Below are positions 34,015 to 44,600 of a DNA stretch of 64,000 nucleotides, piece after piece. The stretch is from assembly GCA_020635565.1 (NCBI GenBank), contig JACJZN010000006.1, positions 310,001 to 374,000 on the forward strand, written 5' to 3'. This DNA comes from Flavobacteriales bacterium. Its GTDB lineage: Bacteria > Bacteroidota > Bacteroidia > Flavobacteriales_D > Parvicellaceae. Made by a program: the position numbers and the translations under genes. The notes below the pieces were generated by a model. The model made no database searches. It worked only from the letters and a program-made list of their open reading frames with translations, and was not told where the DNA came from. Each line of letters starts with the position of its first letter. The first letter of the stretch is position 1.

Positions 34015-34483
34015 AGAATACAGCGTTACATCTACAGGGATTTCCGCAAGAAGGACAATCATATCCGCTACCTAAACTGTCCTCAAACCAATAATTAACC
34101 TCTGTTTTTGATCTCTTAAAACCAAGATTCAGTAGAAGTTTCTCAATTGGTATTTTTTGACTATCCGATCTCTCCCAAGTAACCACTTCAAAAGTTTCAA
34201 CGGTTGCTTGTAATTCGCTCAGGGCTGTGTTAATCAGTTTTGTACCAAATCCTTTATTTTGAAAAGATGATCGAATCGCAATAGACTTAATTGTTGCTTG
34301 TTTTTTCTTGACAATGACATAAGCAAATCCCACTACTTGTTCAGATTGCTGATCTATAGCAAGCCAAATCTGATTATCATCCATAGGATTTAACAAACCC
34401 TGCATGTAATTCTCTCCTAGTTGTTCATCTCCGATCCTAAAGACATCAGCATAATCCATATGATGAGCCTTACGAATAATCAT
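33971..34483 (-). CDS. GNAT acetyltransferase with C-terminal cysteine-rich tail
   Basis: A 170-residue protein. GNAT motifs: QVVGFAYVIVKKKQATIKSI and the acetyl-CoA loop RSSFQNKGFGTKLINTAL. The tail YDCPSCGNPCRCNAVFF carries four cysteines (CxxC ... CxC) that could bind zinc. The last residues are encoded antisense to the DUF5686 C-terminus. It follows the TonB-receptor gene by two bases, so it is probably co-transcribed with it. Confidence 0.85.
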   Translation of the reverse strand: MIIRKAHHMDYADVFRIGDEQLGENYMQGLLNPMDDNQIWLAIDQQSEQVVGFAYVIVKKKQATIKSIAIRSSFQNKGFGTKLINTALSELQATVETFEVVTWERSDSQKIPIEKLLLNLGFKRSKTEVNYWFEDSLGSGYDCPSCGNPCRCNAVFFSSPSSCFAMNSGL

Positions 34484-34485
34484 CC

Positions 34486-36825
34486 TTAGAACTTCCAGTT
34501 AAATCCGATACTTGGAAGGATAGGTAATTGATAGACCTTTTCAGCGGTTACCCTATCTACATAGAAAATATTCTTTCTGCTGTAGGCATTAGTAACACTT
34601 GCATTGAATTCCATTTTTGAATTCTCATTGATCTCAATTGTTCGCTTAATCGAAATATCGAAACGGTGATAAGTCGGTAGTCTTCCTCCATTAAGGTCCG
34701 AATAAACCAATCCTAGATTATCAGTATTTGATGTAGTAACATCTGTTCCAATTCCACTTGTAAAATCAATGTTATGATAGTAACCACTCGTTTGAGTAAA
34801 AGGTAAACCTGAACCGAAATTCCATCTCATATCTAACTCCCATTTCTTATCCTTATCCAAGAAGTAAGTTGTCACGAAATTGATATTGTGTCTTCTATCG
34901 AAGATAGGGGCATAAGTAGTATCCACTCCGTTCCATCTATCCACCTTACCAAGTGAGTATACGAACCACACATACAATCTATCCGTACTATACTTCAAAA
35001 CCATATCTACCCCTTTAGCTGTACCTGTTTCGATAATAAAATCTTTCTTAAGGACATCTGGCTTGTCAAGATTATCAGCATCATCATTATAGACTTTGTT
35101 ACGGTTGATATTGGTCAATTGGTTAAACCATTTGTAATATCCTTCTACATTGATTGAAACATGCTTACCCAAATCTTGTTCTACTCCAACAATCGCATGC
35201 GTAGCTTTCTGTAAAGAGTGTTTTCTATCCTTTTCACCATTTGGTGTAATGATAACGTCCTGAAGATTATCCGGTCCTGCTATAAACCCATAAAACAAGT
35301 TCACTACATCTCGATCTGAATTGGCTGCTATAAGATTCTGAGAGTAAACTCCACCAGCGGCTTTAATTCTAAAATTCTCGTTTACATTATACTTCAATCC
35401 CAATCTTGGCTCAGGACTAAAGTTCCCCAATGAAGCATAATACTGTGCTCTGAAACCTGGATTGATAACCAAAAGTCCTCTGTTGATCTTATAATCGATG
35501 TAGGCTCCAATTTCAGTAGTATTAGCGTTCTGAGTAATAGTCCTTCCCACTGAATTTACGTATGAAAAATTCGTAGAGAATCCACTTACCTCAATACCAT
35601 ATTTGATAACGTCCTCACGAATAAAATATTTGAAGTCGAATCCTAAGTTGAAATTATTTACTCCGCTAGTTCTTGTAGTATCAGACTCACCTGTTAGTGC
35701 GTCTTTCTCTGACATTGCAATCTGGTAGCTACTGTAACCTAATTTCCCTCCAATCTGAACAGGAGATCCAGTAGGTAACAACACAAAGTTAGAACCAACT
35801 CCATATGAATTCCAATTTAGATTAGAAAGTGCCTGCCATTTAACCTGATCTCTGAAATTGTATCCAAATACATTAAACTTACTTCCATTTGGATTGCTAA
35901 AAGTTACTTTACCGAATACATCAGTATAGTTAAATGGAAGACCAGCTGTATCTACGTAGGAATAAAACAATTTAGAACTTTGCTCCAAGTAAGACGTCTT
36001 AGCAGATAAAACATAAGAGATCGTTCCTGAATTCAAATCGTCTTCGTTTAATTTTTTTAACGGCCCCTCTAAGGTAAGTTTAGCTCCAAATGGGTTCACA
36101 GAAATTTTTCCACCCATTTTCTTTTTATTACCATCGATCGTACTAACATCCATTACAGAAGAAATTCTTCCTCCGTATTCAGAGCCAAATCCTCCTGTAT
36201 AGATATCCGCATTCTTGATCAATTCAGTATCAAAAACGGAGAAAAATCCAATAGAGTGAAAAGGATTATAGATAACCATACCATCCAATAATACCTTATT
36301 TTGAACTGGCGACCCTCCTCGAATATACATCTGACCACCCTGATCACCAGTCGTTACAACCCCTGGCACTGTTTGAAAATAGGTAGCAAGATCTGGTTCT
36401 CCACCTGTAGATACCACAGCAGAAATCTCCTTCTTAGTCGCTTTGATTGTAGACGGATTGACATTATTTTGATTATCCTTCTTGGTTCCATTTACATCAA
36501 GAACCTTTAATTGTTGCCCTTGAACCAAGTAAATATTCTCAATGTGAATTTTACCTTTTTCCAATTTTACCGTAGCCTCATAAGTTTCGTACTCCACATT
36601 AGAAACTACCAATGTGTATGTTCCTGCATCAATTGGTCCAATCTGATACAATCCGTTCACATCTGTGGAAGCACCTGTCCCCAGCTCTTTCACAAGAATA
36701 TTGGTAAAAATTACTGGTTCCCCACTCGCCTTATCATAGATCGTTCCTCGGATCGTACCTTTTTGTCCGAATCCGGAAACAACAAGAATTAAAAATAGAA
36801 TACTTAAAAAATTCCTCACATTCAT
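34486..36825 (-). CDS. TonB-dependent receptor with carboxypeptidase-like domain
   Basis: A 779-residue outer-membrane receptor. The signal peptide ends ~residue 20 (ILVVSGFGQ). A CarboxypepD_reg-like domain (GTIRGTIYDKASGEPVIFTN) is followed by the plug (~125-235: VPGVVTTGDQGGQMYIRGGS, FSVFDTELIKNADIYTGGF) and a 22-strand-type barrel to the C-terminal Phe (SIGFNWKF). The ligand is unknown; no SusD partner is present. A -7 element and a perfect palindrome lie directly upstream. Confidence 0.93.
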   Translation of the reverse strand: MNVRNFLSILFLILVVSGFGQKGTIRGTIYDKASGEPVIFTNILVKELGTGASTDVNGLYQIGPIDAGTYTLVVSNVEYETYEATVKLEKGKIHIENIYLVQGQQLKVLDVNGTKKDNQNNVNPSTIKATKKEISAVVSTGGEPDLATYFQTVPGVVTTGDQGGQMYIRGGSPVQNKVLLDGMVIYNPFHSIGFFSVFDTELIKNADIYTGGFGSEYGGRISSVMDVSTIDGNKKKMGGKISVNPFGAKLTLEGPLKKLNEDDLNSGTISYVLSAKTSYLEQSSKLFYSYVDTAGLPFNYTDVFGKVTFSNPNGSKFNVFGYNFRDQVKWQALSNLNWNSYGVGSNFVLLPTGSPVQIGGKLGYSSYQIAMSEKDALTGESDTTRTSGVNNFNLGFDFKYFIREDVIKYGIEVSGFSTNFSYVNSVGRTITQNANTTEIGAYIDYKINRGLLVINPGFRAQYYASLGNFSPEPRLGLKYNVNENFRIKAAGGVYSQNLIAANSDRDVVNLFYGFIAGPDNLQDVIITPNGEKDRKHSLQKATHAIVGVEQDLGKHVSINVEGYYKWFNQLTNINRNKVYNDDADNLDKPDVLKKDFIIETGTAKGVDMVLKYSTDRLYVWFVYSLGKVDRWNGVDTTYAPIFDRRHNINFVTTYFLDKDKKWELDMRWNFGSGLPFTQTSGYYHNIDFTSGIGTDVTTSNTDNLGLVYSDLNGGRLPTYHRFDISIKRTIEINENSKMEFNASVTNAYSRKNIFYVDRVTAEKVYQLPILPSIGFNWKF

Positions 36826-36838
36826 TGGTTTTAACCAA

Positions 36839-36846
36839 CAAAAATA
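36839..36846 (-). promoter_or_regulatory. -7 element of the TonB receptor gene
   Basis: Minus-strand TATTTTTG matches TAnnTTTG and ends 13 bases before the start codon at 36825. Confidence 0.55.
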
Positions 36847-36854
36847 ACATTTCC

Positions 36855-36879
36855 ACTCAAATCATTGCTTGATTTGAGT
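36855..36879. promoter_or_regulatory. Palindromic operator candidate
   Basis: ACTCAAATCA (36855-36864) and TGATTTGAGT (36870-36879) are perfect inverted 10-base arms around five bases. The site begins eight bases upstream of the -7 element of the TonB receptor and so covers the spacer and -33 region. No T run follows it on either strand, so it is not a terminator. Confidence 0.6.
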
Positions 36880-36931
36880 ATTGAACTCTACAAAAATGTA
36901 TTAAAGGTAAAATTTATTGAAGCAACGGTAA

Positions 36932-37327
36932 TCACCAGTTGCTATACCCACCTTCAAGCTCAAGCACTGTAGTGAATCCCATTTCCTTCATCATATCCAG
37001 CGTTTGACCACTTCTTCCACCTGATTTACAGAAAATCATAACAGGTTTTTCTTTATCCAAAGACTCTAATTGAGCATGGAAATCAGGACCGTAAAAATCC
37101 ATGTTTTTTGCCCCATCAATTGTACCTGCGTGAAACTCATCCGGAGTTCTCACATCAATTAATTGGACTTCCTTATTTTCTGCCAGAAATGATTTAAAAG
37201 TTTCTTTTGAAACGCGTTGCTGCTTATTCATTACTTCTTCCATGGATTGAGTTTCTCCACTTGATTCCGTTCCACACGAAACTACTGTCAGCGACAAAGC
37301 CATTAGTACAATAATTATCTTCTTCAT
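36932..37327 (-). CDS. Rhodanese-domain lipoprotein
   Basis: A 131-residue protein starting at ATG 37327 with lipobox leader (MALSLTVVSCGTE). The single rhodanese domain has QLIDVRTPDEFHAGTIDGA and the catalytic Cys in MIFCKSGGRSGQTL. It would transfer or bind sulfane sulfur in the periplasm. It follows the exonuclease gene after 32 bases on the same strand. Confidence 0.9.
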   Translation of the reverse strand: MKKIIIVLMALSLTVVSCGTESSGETQSMEEVMNKQQRVSKETFKSFLAENKEVQLIDVRTPDEFHAGTIDGAKNMDFYGPDFHAQLESLDKEKPVMIFCKSGGRSGQTLDMMKEMGFTTVLELEGGYSNW

Positions 37328-37359
37328 TGATTTCAATTTAAGTTTTAGCAAAATTACAG

Positions 37360-38682
37360 CTACTCCTCAATTTGAACACGCTTCAGGTTATTTATTTTAG
37401 GGGAGGCTAGAATTTGTCTCACCATTAATGTCTCATGTCTAGGTATAATGTGGGTTTTCAGCTCTGTAACTGATGTTACCGAAGCATAGTGATCTACAAA
37501 GCCATAGCCCCGGTATATTCCATTTTCCATTAAAACAAAAGCCTCTTCATTTGAATCTCGACCTCTACCCTTCCAAACAATTGTCTCTTCCAAAGCCAGA
37601 AACTCTCTCAATAATTTTTTCAAGTTTTCATGATGCTCTTCATATGAAATATCTTCCGCATCAAAATGACTCATTCCACAGAGAGAAGGATTCAGCCTGT
37701 AATCTTCTATTTTGTCAAGTAACCAGTTTCTTGCTTTTGACAGGGTCGGAAACTGCATTATTCCTTTATAATGACCTGATATTTTATTAATTCCAAGTCT
37801 CAAATTACCTCCTTGATCCTGATAATGATAAACCCCGAACTTCACAATCTGTGATTTTTGAGAACGATTAAATTCCGGCCAGTAGTGTTTGATCTCGGCA
37901 TCCTCCAAAAGACTTGCCACGACCTCATTTCCAGTAAGCTCATAGGAAACATCAAAAATATTCTCCAGAAAGCCTCGCTTTGACAAATGATGTTTTCCTG
38001 TAAAATGAGAAGTGACGCGCTTTTTTAGATTTTTCGCCTTTCCAATATAAATCACTTTTCCTTTTGCATCATGAAAATAATACACCCCAGGCTGATCGGG
38101 AAGTTTTTCATAGTTTTCCTTCGGAAGATTGGCTGGTAAAGTCGCCTCTTTCGAATTCGCCTTTAAGGCAGATTCTATCTCGCCAGTATTACGATCGAAC
38201 AGTAAATGAAATAGCTCAGCAGTAACTTCTGCATCTCCCATGGCGCGGTGAGCATTCTGATGAGAAAACCCAAGACTTGCTGTTAATTTTCCTAAGCTAT
38301 AGGAGGGATATCCTGGAATGATCTTTCTACTTAATCGAACCGTGCACAATCTCTTGGAAGGAATGGAGAAACCACTTCTTTCCATATGGTCTTTTACGAT
38401 CTTATAATCAAAGTTAACGTTGTGCGCTACGAATATCCTACCACCTAGCAATTCATTCAAGTTATCTGCTATTTCTTCGAAAACGGGCGCATCTGCTACC
38501 ATTTCTTCCGAAATACCTGTAAGATGGGTAATGAATTTAGGAATTCTGGCCTGCGGATTGACTAAGGTCTCAAAACGATGAAGCTCTTTAACTCCATCAG
38601 TTATTACAACTCCTATCTCCGTTATACGATCCGGACCATACTGACTTCCAGTAGTTTCAATATCGACAATTGCAAACTCCAT
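37360..38682 (-). CDS. DnaQ-like 3'-5' exonuclease fused to GIY-YIG nuclease domain
   Basis: A 440-residue protein starting at ATG 38682 (MEFAIVDIETTG). N-terminal DEDDh exonuclease (~1-165): DIETTG, HNVNFDYK, and HRAMGDAEVT. The second part carries a UvrC-type GIY-YIG domain (~195-275: QPGVYYFHDAKGKVIYIGKA). The remaining ~165 residues have no clear domain. The architecture is common in Bacteroidota; a DNA repair role like that of Cho/UvrC is inferred. Confidence 0.93.
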   Translation of the reverse strand: MEFAIVDIETTGSQYGPDRITEIGVVITDGVKELHRFETLVNPQARIPKFITHLTGISEEMVADAPVFEEIADNLNELLGGRIFVAHNVNFDYKIVKDHMERSGFSIPSKRLCTVRLSRKIIPGYPSYSLGKLTASLGFSHQNAHRAMGDAEVTAELFHLLFDRNTGEIESALKANSKEATLPANLPKENYEKLPDQPGVYYFHDAKGKVIYIGKAKNLKKRVTSHFTGKHHLSKRGFLENIFDVSYELTGNEVVASLLEDAEIKHYWPEFNRSQKSQIVKFGVYHYQDQGGNLRLGINKISGHYKGIMQFPTLSKARNWLLDKIEDYRLNPSLCGMSHFDAEDISYEEHHENLKKLLREFLALEETIVWKGRGRDSNEEAFVLMENGIYRGYGFVDHYASVTSVTELKTHIIPRHETLMVRQILASPKINNLKRVQIEE

Positions 38683-38765
38683 TTGGAACAAATATACGAG
38701 GAAACAACATAAAATAATTACGAATAAATGTGGTTTACCTTAACTTTGTCCTAAAATTGAATGCA

Positions 38766-39347
38766 ATGCTAGGATTGAAATTAAGAACGGACCCAAGATG
38801 GGTAGATCTCATCGAAAATAATTTGGAAATGGTTCTTTCAGACCATGCATGGTGCGAAAAAAAAGCAGCTTCTAATGCAATAGCACTACTTACTTACAAT
38901 TCACATCTTGATGACCTTGTGGACACAATGACAGCAATCGCTATTGAAGAAATGCAACACTTTGATATGGTGATTAAGATTATTCGAGACCGTGGTTATA
39001 ATCTTCTAATGGAGGAAAAAGATTGCTATGTAAATGAACTTTATAAATTCATGAAAAAAGATGGAAGTCGGACACAGGCGCTTTCTGATCGACTACTATT
39101 TGCTGCAATGGTAGAAGCAAGAAGTTGTGAACGTTTTAAAACTCTTTCAGAGAATATCAAGGATGAAGAACTTGCTAAATTTTATCGTGACTTGATGGTA
39201 AGCGAGGCCAATCATTACACTACTTTTCTGAATTTTGCTAGAAAATATGGTTCAGATGTTGATGTTGAAAAACGTTGGCAAGAGTGGCTGGAATATGAAG
39301 ATCAGGTTATTCAGAACTACGGAAAAAAAGAAACCGTACACGGTTAG
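38766..39347 (+). CDS. miaE: tRNA-(ms2io6A)-hydroxylase MiaE-like protein
   Basis: A 193-residue diiron protein starting at ATG 38766 (LGLKLRTDPRWVD). Iron-ligand motifs of the ferritin-like fold: ASNAIALLTYN, EEMQHFDMV (ExxH), FAAMVEARSCERF and SEANHYTTF (ExxH). MiaE hydroxylates the isopentenyl group of 2-methylthio-isopentenyladenosine at tRNA position 37. Its last codons double as the terminator of the opposing lipoprotein gene. Confidence 0.9.
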   Translation: MLGLKLRTDPRWVDLIENNLEMVLSDHAWCEKKAASNAIALLTYNSHLDDLVDTMTAIAIEEMQHFDMVIKIIRDRGYNLLMEEKDCYVNELYKFMKKDGSRTQALSDRLLFAAMVEARSCERFKTLSENIKDEELAKFYRDLMVSEANHYTTFLNFARKYGSDVDVEKRWQEWLEYEDQVIQNYGKKETVHG

Positions 39348-39361
39348 GTCTACGGTTTCTT
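39323..39361 (-). terminator. Terminator inside the 3' end of miaE, for the opposing gene
   Basis: AAGAAACCGTA (39328-39338) and TACGGTTTCTT (39351-39361) pair perfectly over 11 bp. On the minus strand a run of seven T follows, so it ends the gene at 39383-40216. The left arm and loop are miaE codons and its stop. Confidence 0.85.
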
Positions 39362-39382
39362 AAAAAAACATTATACTGGTCA

Positions 39383-40216
39383 TTAGTTCATCACGAAAGT
39401 GTAAACATTTCCATTAATTTCCACGGTTACAGTCGCATCACAGTCCCCATTACCAAAATCAACAGTTCTCAGGTAAAGGTCTTCTGGTTGAATTTCAATA
39501 GTTCCCTGTTTCACCCATCTGCACAATACAGCTACTCTAAGCGGATTTGTGATCGTCATATCATATTCTCGACCTGTTCTATCTGTACCAGTAGCTGTAC
39601 CAGTGATATCATATTCATCATCAAGAATACCTAACAATCCGTCTGTTGATTCTCCAATAACCCATTCTCTAACTCTAGAACTTTCATAGGTAGTAAATTG
39701 TCCATTGGAATAAATAATCTTACCATTATCAATCTCCACAGTAAATTCTGTATTACCATCCGCATTTGGACCAATGTTTTCTACCGTTTTGGTTCCTTCG
39801 ATCTTATTGTCATTTAAATAATAATTCTGTGTTGCAACTGTGATAACAGTACCAACATCTCTGTATTTTCCTGTAATCTCAGCTATGATTACACCTCTTC
39901 TATTCACACCATAGGAATCCTCACAATTTGTTGCACCAAAATCAATCGTAATCGTCTTTGGAAATGTAGTATCTGGGAGTGGTGGATTGATCGTGATGGT
40001 AGCACAATTACCATAGATCGATTCAAAGGCACTTCCAGATTTTTCAAGATCATTATCCTTGATAGCGGACTCAGTTACTTTGAAAACATCATCAAATCCG
40101 GCTTCTGCTGCCGCCTGATCTTGGCTAGTAGTAGTCGACCTGTTATCTCTCCTCTTTCTACAAGAACTCGAGAAAATGAGACTTAATGTCAATATCGTTA
40201 AAACTAATACTCTCAT
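39383..40216 (-). CDS. Putative lipoprotein
   Basis: A 277-residue protein. ATG 40216 gives the lipobox leader (LTLSLIFSSSCRKRR); 40222 is possible. After a Gln/Ala/Ser linker comes a beta-rich body with GATNCEDSYGVNRRGVI, two internal copies of a TITID-like strand pattern, and a cysteine in CRWVKQGTIE. No family name is secure. It has its own terminator and is separated from porV by another one, so it is transcribed alone. Confidence 0.75.
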   Translation of the reverse strand: MRVLVLTILTLSLIFSSSCRKRRDNRSTTTSQDQAAAEAGFDDVFKVTESAIKDNDLEKSGSAFESIYGNCATITINPPLPDTTFPKTITIDFGATNCEDSYGVNRRGVIIAEITGKYRDVGTVITVATQNYYLNDNKIEGTKTVENIGPNADGNTEFTVEIDNGKIIYSNGQFTTYESSRVREWVIGESTDGLLGILDDEYDITGTATGTDRTGREYDMTITNPLRVAVLCRWVKQGTIEIQPEDLYLRTVDFGNGDCDATVTVEINGNVYTFVMN

Positions 40217-40242
40217 ATTCATAAATTTATGCAAAGATACAC

Positions 40243-40273
40243 AAAAAAAATGCCGTTCATAAACTGAACGGCA
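40243..40273 (-). terminator. porV terminator
   Basis: TGCCGTTCA (40251-40259) and TGAACGGCA (40265-40273) pair perfectly; on the minus strand eight T follow. Confidence 0.9.
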
Positions 40274-40297
40274 TCACAGTATTTATTTTTGGTTAGC

Positions 40298-41590
40298 CTA
40301 TCCTTCGGCTGAAGAACCGCCTGTTTTCCCAAATGCAAACTTCAAGGTAAATCTTACTGTATTAGCAATTGGACTGTTCTGTGTTAACGACAACAAATAA
40401 CTAAGATCCAATTGCAACGCCTGATACTTAACACCTGCTCCCAATGAGATAAATCTTCTATTCCCTTTTGACCAATGCTCATGGAAATATCCAGCTCTAA
40501 CTGCAAAAATATCGCTATACCAATACTCAGCACCAAGTGATAAGTTGATTTCGTTTAGCTCTTCTTTAAATTTAGAACCAGACTCAATACCAGCACTTGT
40601 AGAATCACCTTCATAAATCACAACACCAGGTGCATCAATGAAAGACTGAAACATTCCAGCAGCAGTACCTACGTTAGGATCTTTTCCACTGTAAATAATT
40701 GGATTTCCATCTCCATCAGTAACCACCTCTCCTCCTTCCAATTGGTATATTGGTTGAGTAGGTACCAACAATTTGTTTGCATCAAATGCAAAAGTCAATT
40801 TATTATACTCATCGATTTCCATGTTCAAGGCCGTTCCTAATCTCAAATTAGTAGGTATGAAATCCTTTTCTGCATCACTGGTGTAAGCCATTTTTGCTCC
40901 AATGTTAGAAATATTCAATCCGAAATTAATGTTACTTGGGATCTCCCCCATTTTAAACTCATTTCCTTGATAGAATAATGAAACATCTGCAGCAACCGAT
41001 CTTCCCGCTTGAGTTTCACCTCCAGTAGTAGATATTCCTCCTGTTAAATTAGAGTTGATATACCTCAATGCGACAGCCGTTCCAAAATTTTGACTCAATT
41101 TTCTGCTGTAAGCTACATCAAAAGCAAACTCATTGGGTTTAAAATCTCTGATCGTGTTACCTGTGATATCTGTAAATGTTATATTACCTAAAGAAAAATA
41201 TCTCATTGAAACTCCAATAGCGGAATTTTTATCAATCTTCTTATAACCTGATAAATAAGCAAGATTAATATCATTCACTAACTGTCTAAGCCATGGAGAA
41301 TAAGAAATAGAAACCCCAAAATCATCTTTATCATCGATGAAAGATAGTTTCGATGCATTCCAATGGGTAGAATTGGCATCTGGATTTATTGCAACACCAG
41401 CATCACCCATTGCAGATGACCTTGAATCAGGTGCGATCAATAAAAAAGGAACAGCCGTAGTAATCGTATTGATCTGTTGTCCGGATTCTCCTGTCAAATT
41501 CCCAGTAGAGATCTGTCCAAAAGACATATTAGTCAAGCTCATTGCAGAAACTGCAACCACCCCTATTTTAAAGCTTTTTCTTAAATTCAT
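40298..41590 (-). CDS. porV: Type IX secretion outer-membrane protein PorV
   Basis: A 430-residue FadL-like beta-barrel. The N-terminus carries a signal peptide (ending around SMSFGQ) and the PorV signature FLLIAPDSRSSAMGDAGVA; NSTHWNASKLSFIDD and the C-terminal FTLKFAFGK strand follow. PorV carries cargo from the SprA translocon to the PorU sortase. It lies downstream of porU and has its own -7 element. Confidence 0.95.
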   Translation of the reverse strand: MNLRKSFKIGVVAVSAMSLTNMSFGQISTGNLTGESGQQINTITTAVPFLLIAPDSRSSAMGDAGVAINPDANSTHWNASKLSFIDDKDDFGVSISYSPWLRQLVNDINLAYLSGYKKIDKNSAIGVSMRYFSLGNITFTDITGNTIRDFKPNEFAFDVAYSRKLSQNFGTAVALRYINSNLTGGISTTGGETQAGRSVAADVSLFYQGNEFKMGEIPSNINFGLNISNIGAKMAYTSDAEKDFIPTNLRLGTALNMEIDEYNKLTFAFDANKLLVPTQPIYQLEGGEVVTDGDGNPIIYSGKDPNVGTAAGMFQSFIDAPGVVIYEGDSTSAGIESGSKFKEELNEINLSLGAEYWYSDIFAVRAGYFHEHWSKGNRRFISLGAGVKYQALQLDLSYLLSLTQNSPIANTVRFTLKFAFGKTGGSSAEG

Positions 41591-41616
41591 TCTTCTTCAG
41601 TTGAGATATAAGTCTA

Positions 41617-41624
41617 CAAATATA
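41617..41624 (-). promoter_or_regulatory. -7 element upstream of porV
   Basis: Minus-strand TATATTTG matches TAnnTTTG, 26 bases before the porV start. This would allow porV expression independent of porU. Confidence 0.55.
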
Positions 41625-41663
41625 CGCAATCGTTAGACTTTTATTGTGTGAGATAACCAAATA

Positions 41664-44600
41664 TTAATTTAGAATGAACAGTTTTTCATATTTCTCTTCC
41701 TGTTCTCCTGCCTCATTCTGAACTGTTAACTTGTATACATAGGTACCAATACCTATTTTATCACCAAATTCATCTCGTCCATCCCAGGCTATTCCTCCAA
41801 CCCTAAAACCATCTGACAACACTCTTTCCTGTATAGATTTTACCATTTTTCCAGAAATGGTAAATATTTGTATTCTCACATCAAGATAATCACATACCTG
41901 GTTATGCTCAAAACTGAATTCTGTATGTGTTGTAAAAGGATTCGGGTAATTCAATAAGTGTTCAATAGCAATATCTTCTTCCGCAACAACCGTAAATTCA
42001 ATTGTTTTCTCTGAGCTATTATTATAAACATCCCAAACCTTGAATCGAATAGTGTGTTTTCCTGCCTCTATCTCATTCATCTGAAATGTAACCTGTCCAC
42101 TCTGATAAGTATCTACATCTGATTCATAGTAATCATTCAAAACGACTGATTCAGAATTATCATCTATCCAGAACTCAATATTATGACCAATCCCATTTCC
42201 AACCATATTCACTCCATTCTCATCAAATAAATTAGCAATCAAAATAGGTGTTGCGTCCGTAATTCCTCCATCCACAAAATTTTCATTATTCAAATACAAC
42301 TCTATTGCAGGTCCTTCTATATCTCCCGGAGCATTTGTGTTAATTCCTCCAATTAACGCAGATTCATCATATCCTTTAGCATCTTCCTCACCATCCTCAG
42401 CATAAAAACTAAATCTACCATTGCCGTAGGCGTAAGAGATATCTTGAGGAATGATAAAAGAGGATGAGTAATAACCATTATTTACACTTGCCTTACCTTT
42501 GTAAATCACATTTTTCCACATTTCATAGTCCGCTGGAAATGAGCCTGTGCTATTCCCTAACGTTGATAATTGAGAAATTTTATCATAGACTTTTGGATAA
42601 ACAAATCCATCAAAATCAGTGATCAAATTACCAAATCCATCCTCAACATGACCTGTAACTACAACTTTACTGAGCGCCTTTAATGTATCTGTAAAATTAG
42701 CAACTTCAACACCATTAATTGAATCGAGAACTACTACGTGTTGTGGCAAAGCGAACAACACCGCTGGATCACCCAAATAAGTAAACTTTCTCGCTTCTGT
42801 ACTCCCGTAAATGGAAGCAAATTTGTTCTTACTACCTTTATATATATCACCAATATATTGAGGCTTATCATTTACTTTGTCGGCTACAGTATCATAAAAA
42901 ACCTTAGCTAATTGTCTATTGGATGTTGTAAACACTAAACGAGTTGTGGTAAAAAGACCAATTCCTCCTCCTGCTCCATTAAGAACAACATACTCTCCTG
43001 CTGATACCCTATCATGATCATCATACCTGCTAAACTCGCATGTAGCAGTCATAAACACGGGTAGTTTCGGTGAATTAGTCCAACCGTTAATCGTTGTATT
43101 ATTCAATATCTCCTCATGAGCCCACCCCAATTCACCTCCATGACCAATATAATTTATTAGAAGTGCTCCCTTCTGTACATTCGTCCGAATAGCTTCAGAT
43201 GCATCTGGATTTCTTTCTCCTCCGGGTGTTACCGTTTCCTGATATGCATCGGAATGAATTTTAGTAATATTTAAATCAGGATGTGTCCCTCTAAGAATAG
43301 CATACATATTTTCAACATCTGTAAAATAGGCGTTGTTGTCCGCATCATCACTAACCATTATCACAGATGTTCGCCAATCACCAAAAATATCAGTTGAATT
43401 TTCAGAGCATTTATTACATGAAGCATCGGATGCATTAATCGTTGTGTATGCAATCACTTTATCAACCACGTCATTTGCTTCGTCTAATGTTCTGACAGGT
43501 ATTCTTCCAACTGCCATATCCATGAGATCGGTTCCTCTCATTTGCTCAGAATCATCCAGGATGACATAAAAATCATCTGTTGAATAGGTAGCCGAAGACA
43601 TCGATTCTTCAGATTCATAGGTAATTACAAAATCACTATTACTATTCAAACGATTTCTATAATCATAACTGCAATCCCCAATGATCGTGCAGAATTTGGG
43701 AGTTTGTGCTGGATCTCCTCCTGCTCTATCATAAAACATTTTCAGAAAATGACGTATTGCAACAGGATCCCTCATTCCTGAAGAAAATTCATTAAATATC
43801 TGCTGTTGAAGAACTACCTGACAAGTTAATCCAAGCGTTTCATGATGAGCAGAAAGTCGCTGAGCCGCAGAAAGAAATTCAGGACTTGTAATAATGATAA
43901 CGTCCGTAGCTGATAAACCATGGAGATTCTGTTGTTCAATTTGATTGAAATAGGTTGGAGTTAGAAACTGTCCATCCGTAAATGCAATAAATTTTCTCAG
44001 GGAATCTGAGTCCATTTTGAAAACAATAGAACTTCCCAGATTAATATTTACATTTTTTGGATGTACAGGGTCAGAAACTTCCCAGACAAAAGCTACGCTT
44101 CCAGCATTAGACATCTGATATTCTGTGACATTTCCTGGGCCTATAGATTCTAAATGACAGAACTCCATTTGACTCCCTTCCATCACTAAATTCCTGATGC
44201 AGTTTATCTCGATATAGTCTAGATACCCTTTGGCCGAAGGCATACCATCTTTATCATAAGTTAGTGATACATTGATTGTATTATTTGACTGAATTTGTTT
44301 TAAAGAGTTGTATTGTAATCTAGCTTTTGGGCTGGTGCTTCCTTGACCAGATCCCGCAGAAGGTTTGATCTGCATACTTTTACCATTATAAGAAGCCGTA
44401 AACTTAGAATCGTTAGACGTAGTAGGTGTACTGATCCCAATTCTAACGCCAAGATCAAGAGAATCACTTGTTGACAAATTTGCGACACTAAATGGATAAG
44501 TATTGCTTAATTGAACATCAAAAAGATCTCCCAACCATTCCTGTCCTGACTTTGCAAGGTTACGCTCATCTTCTTCCAAAAATAAGAAATCATTAAACTT

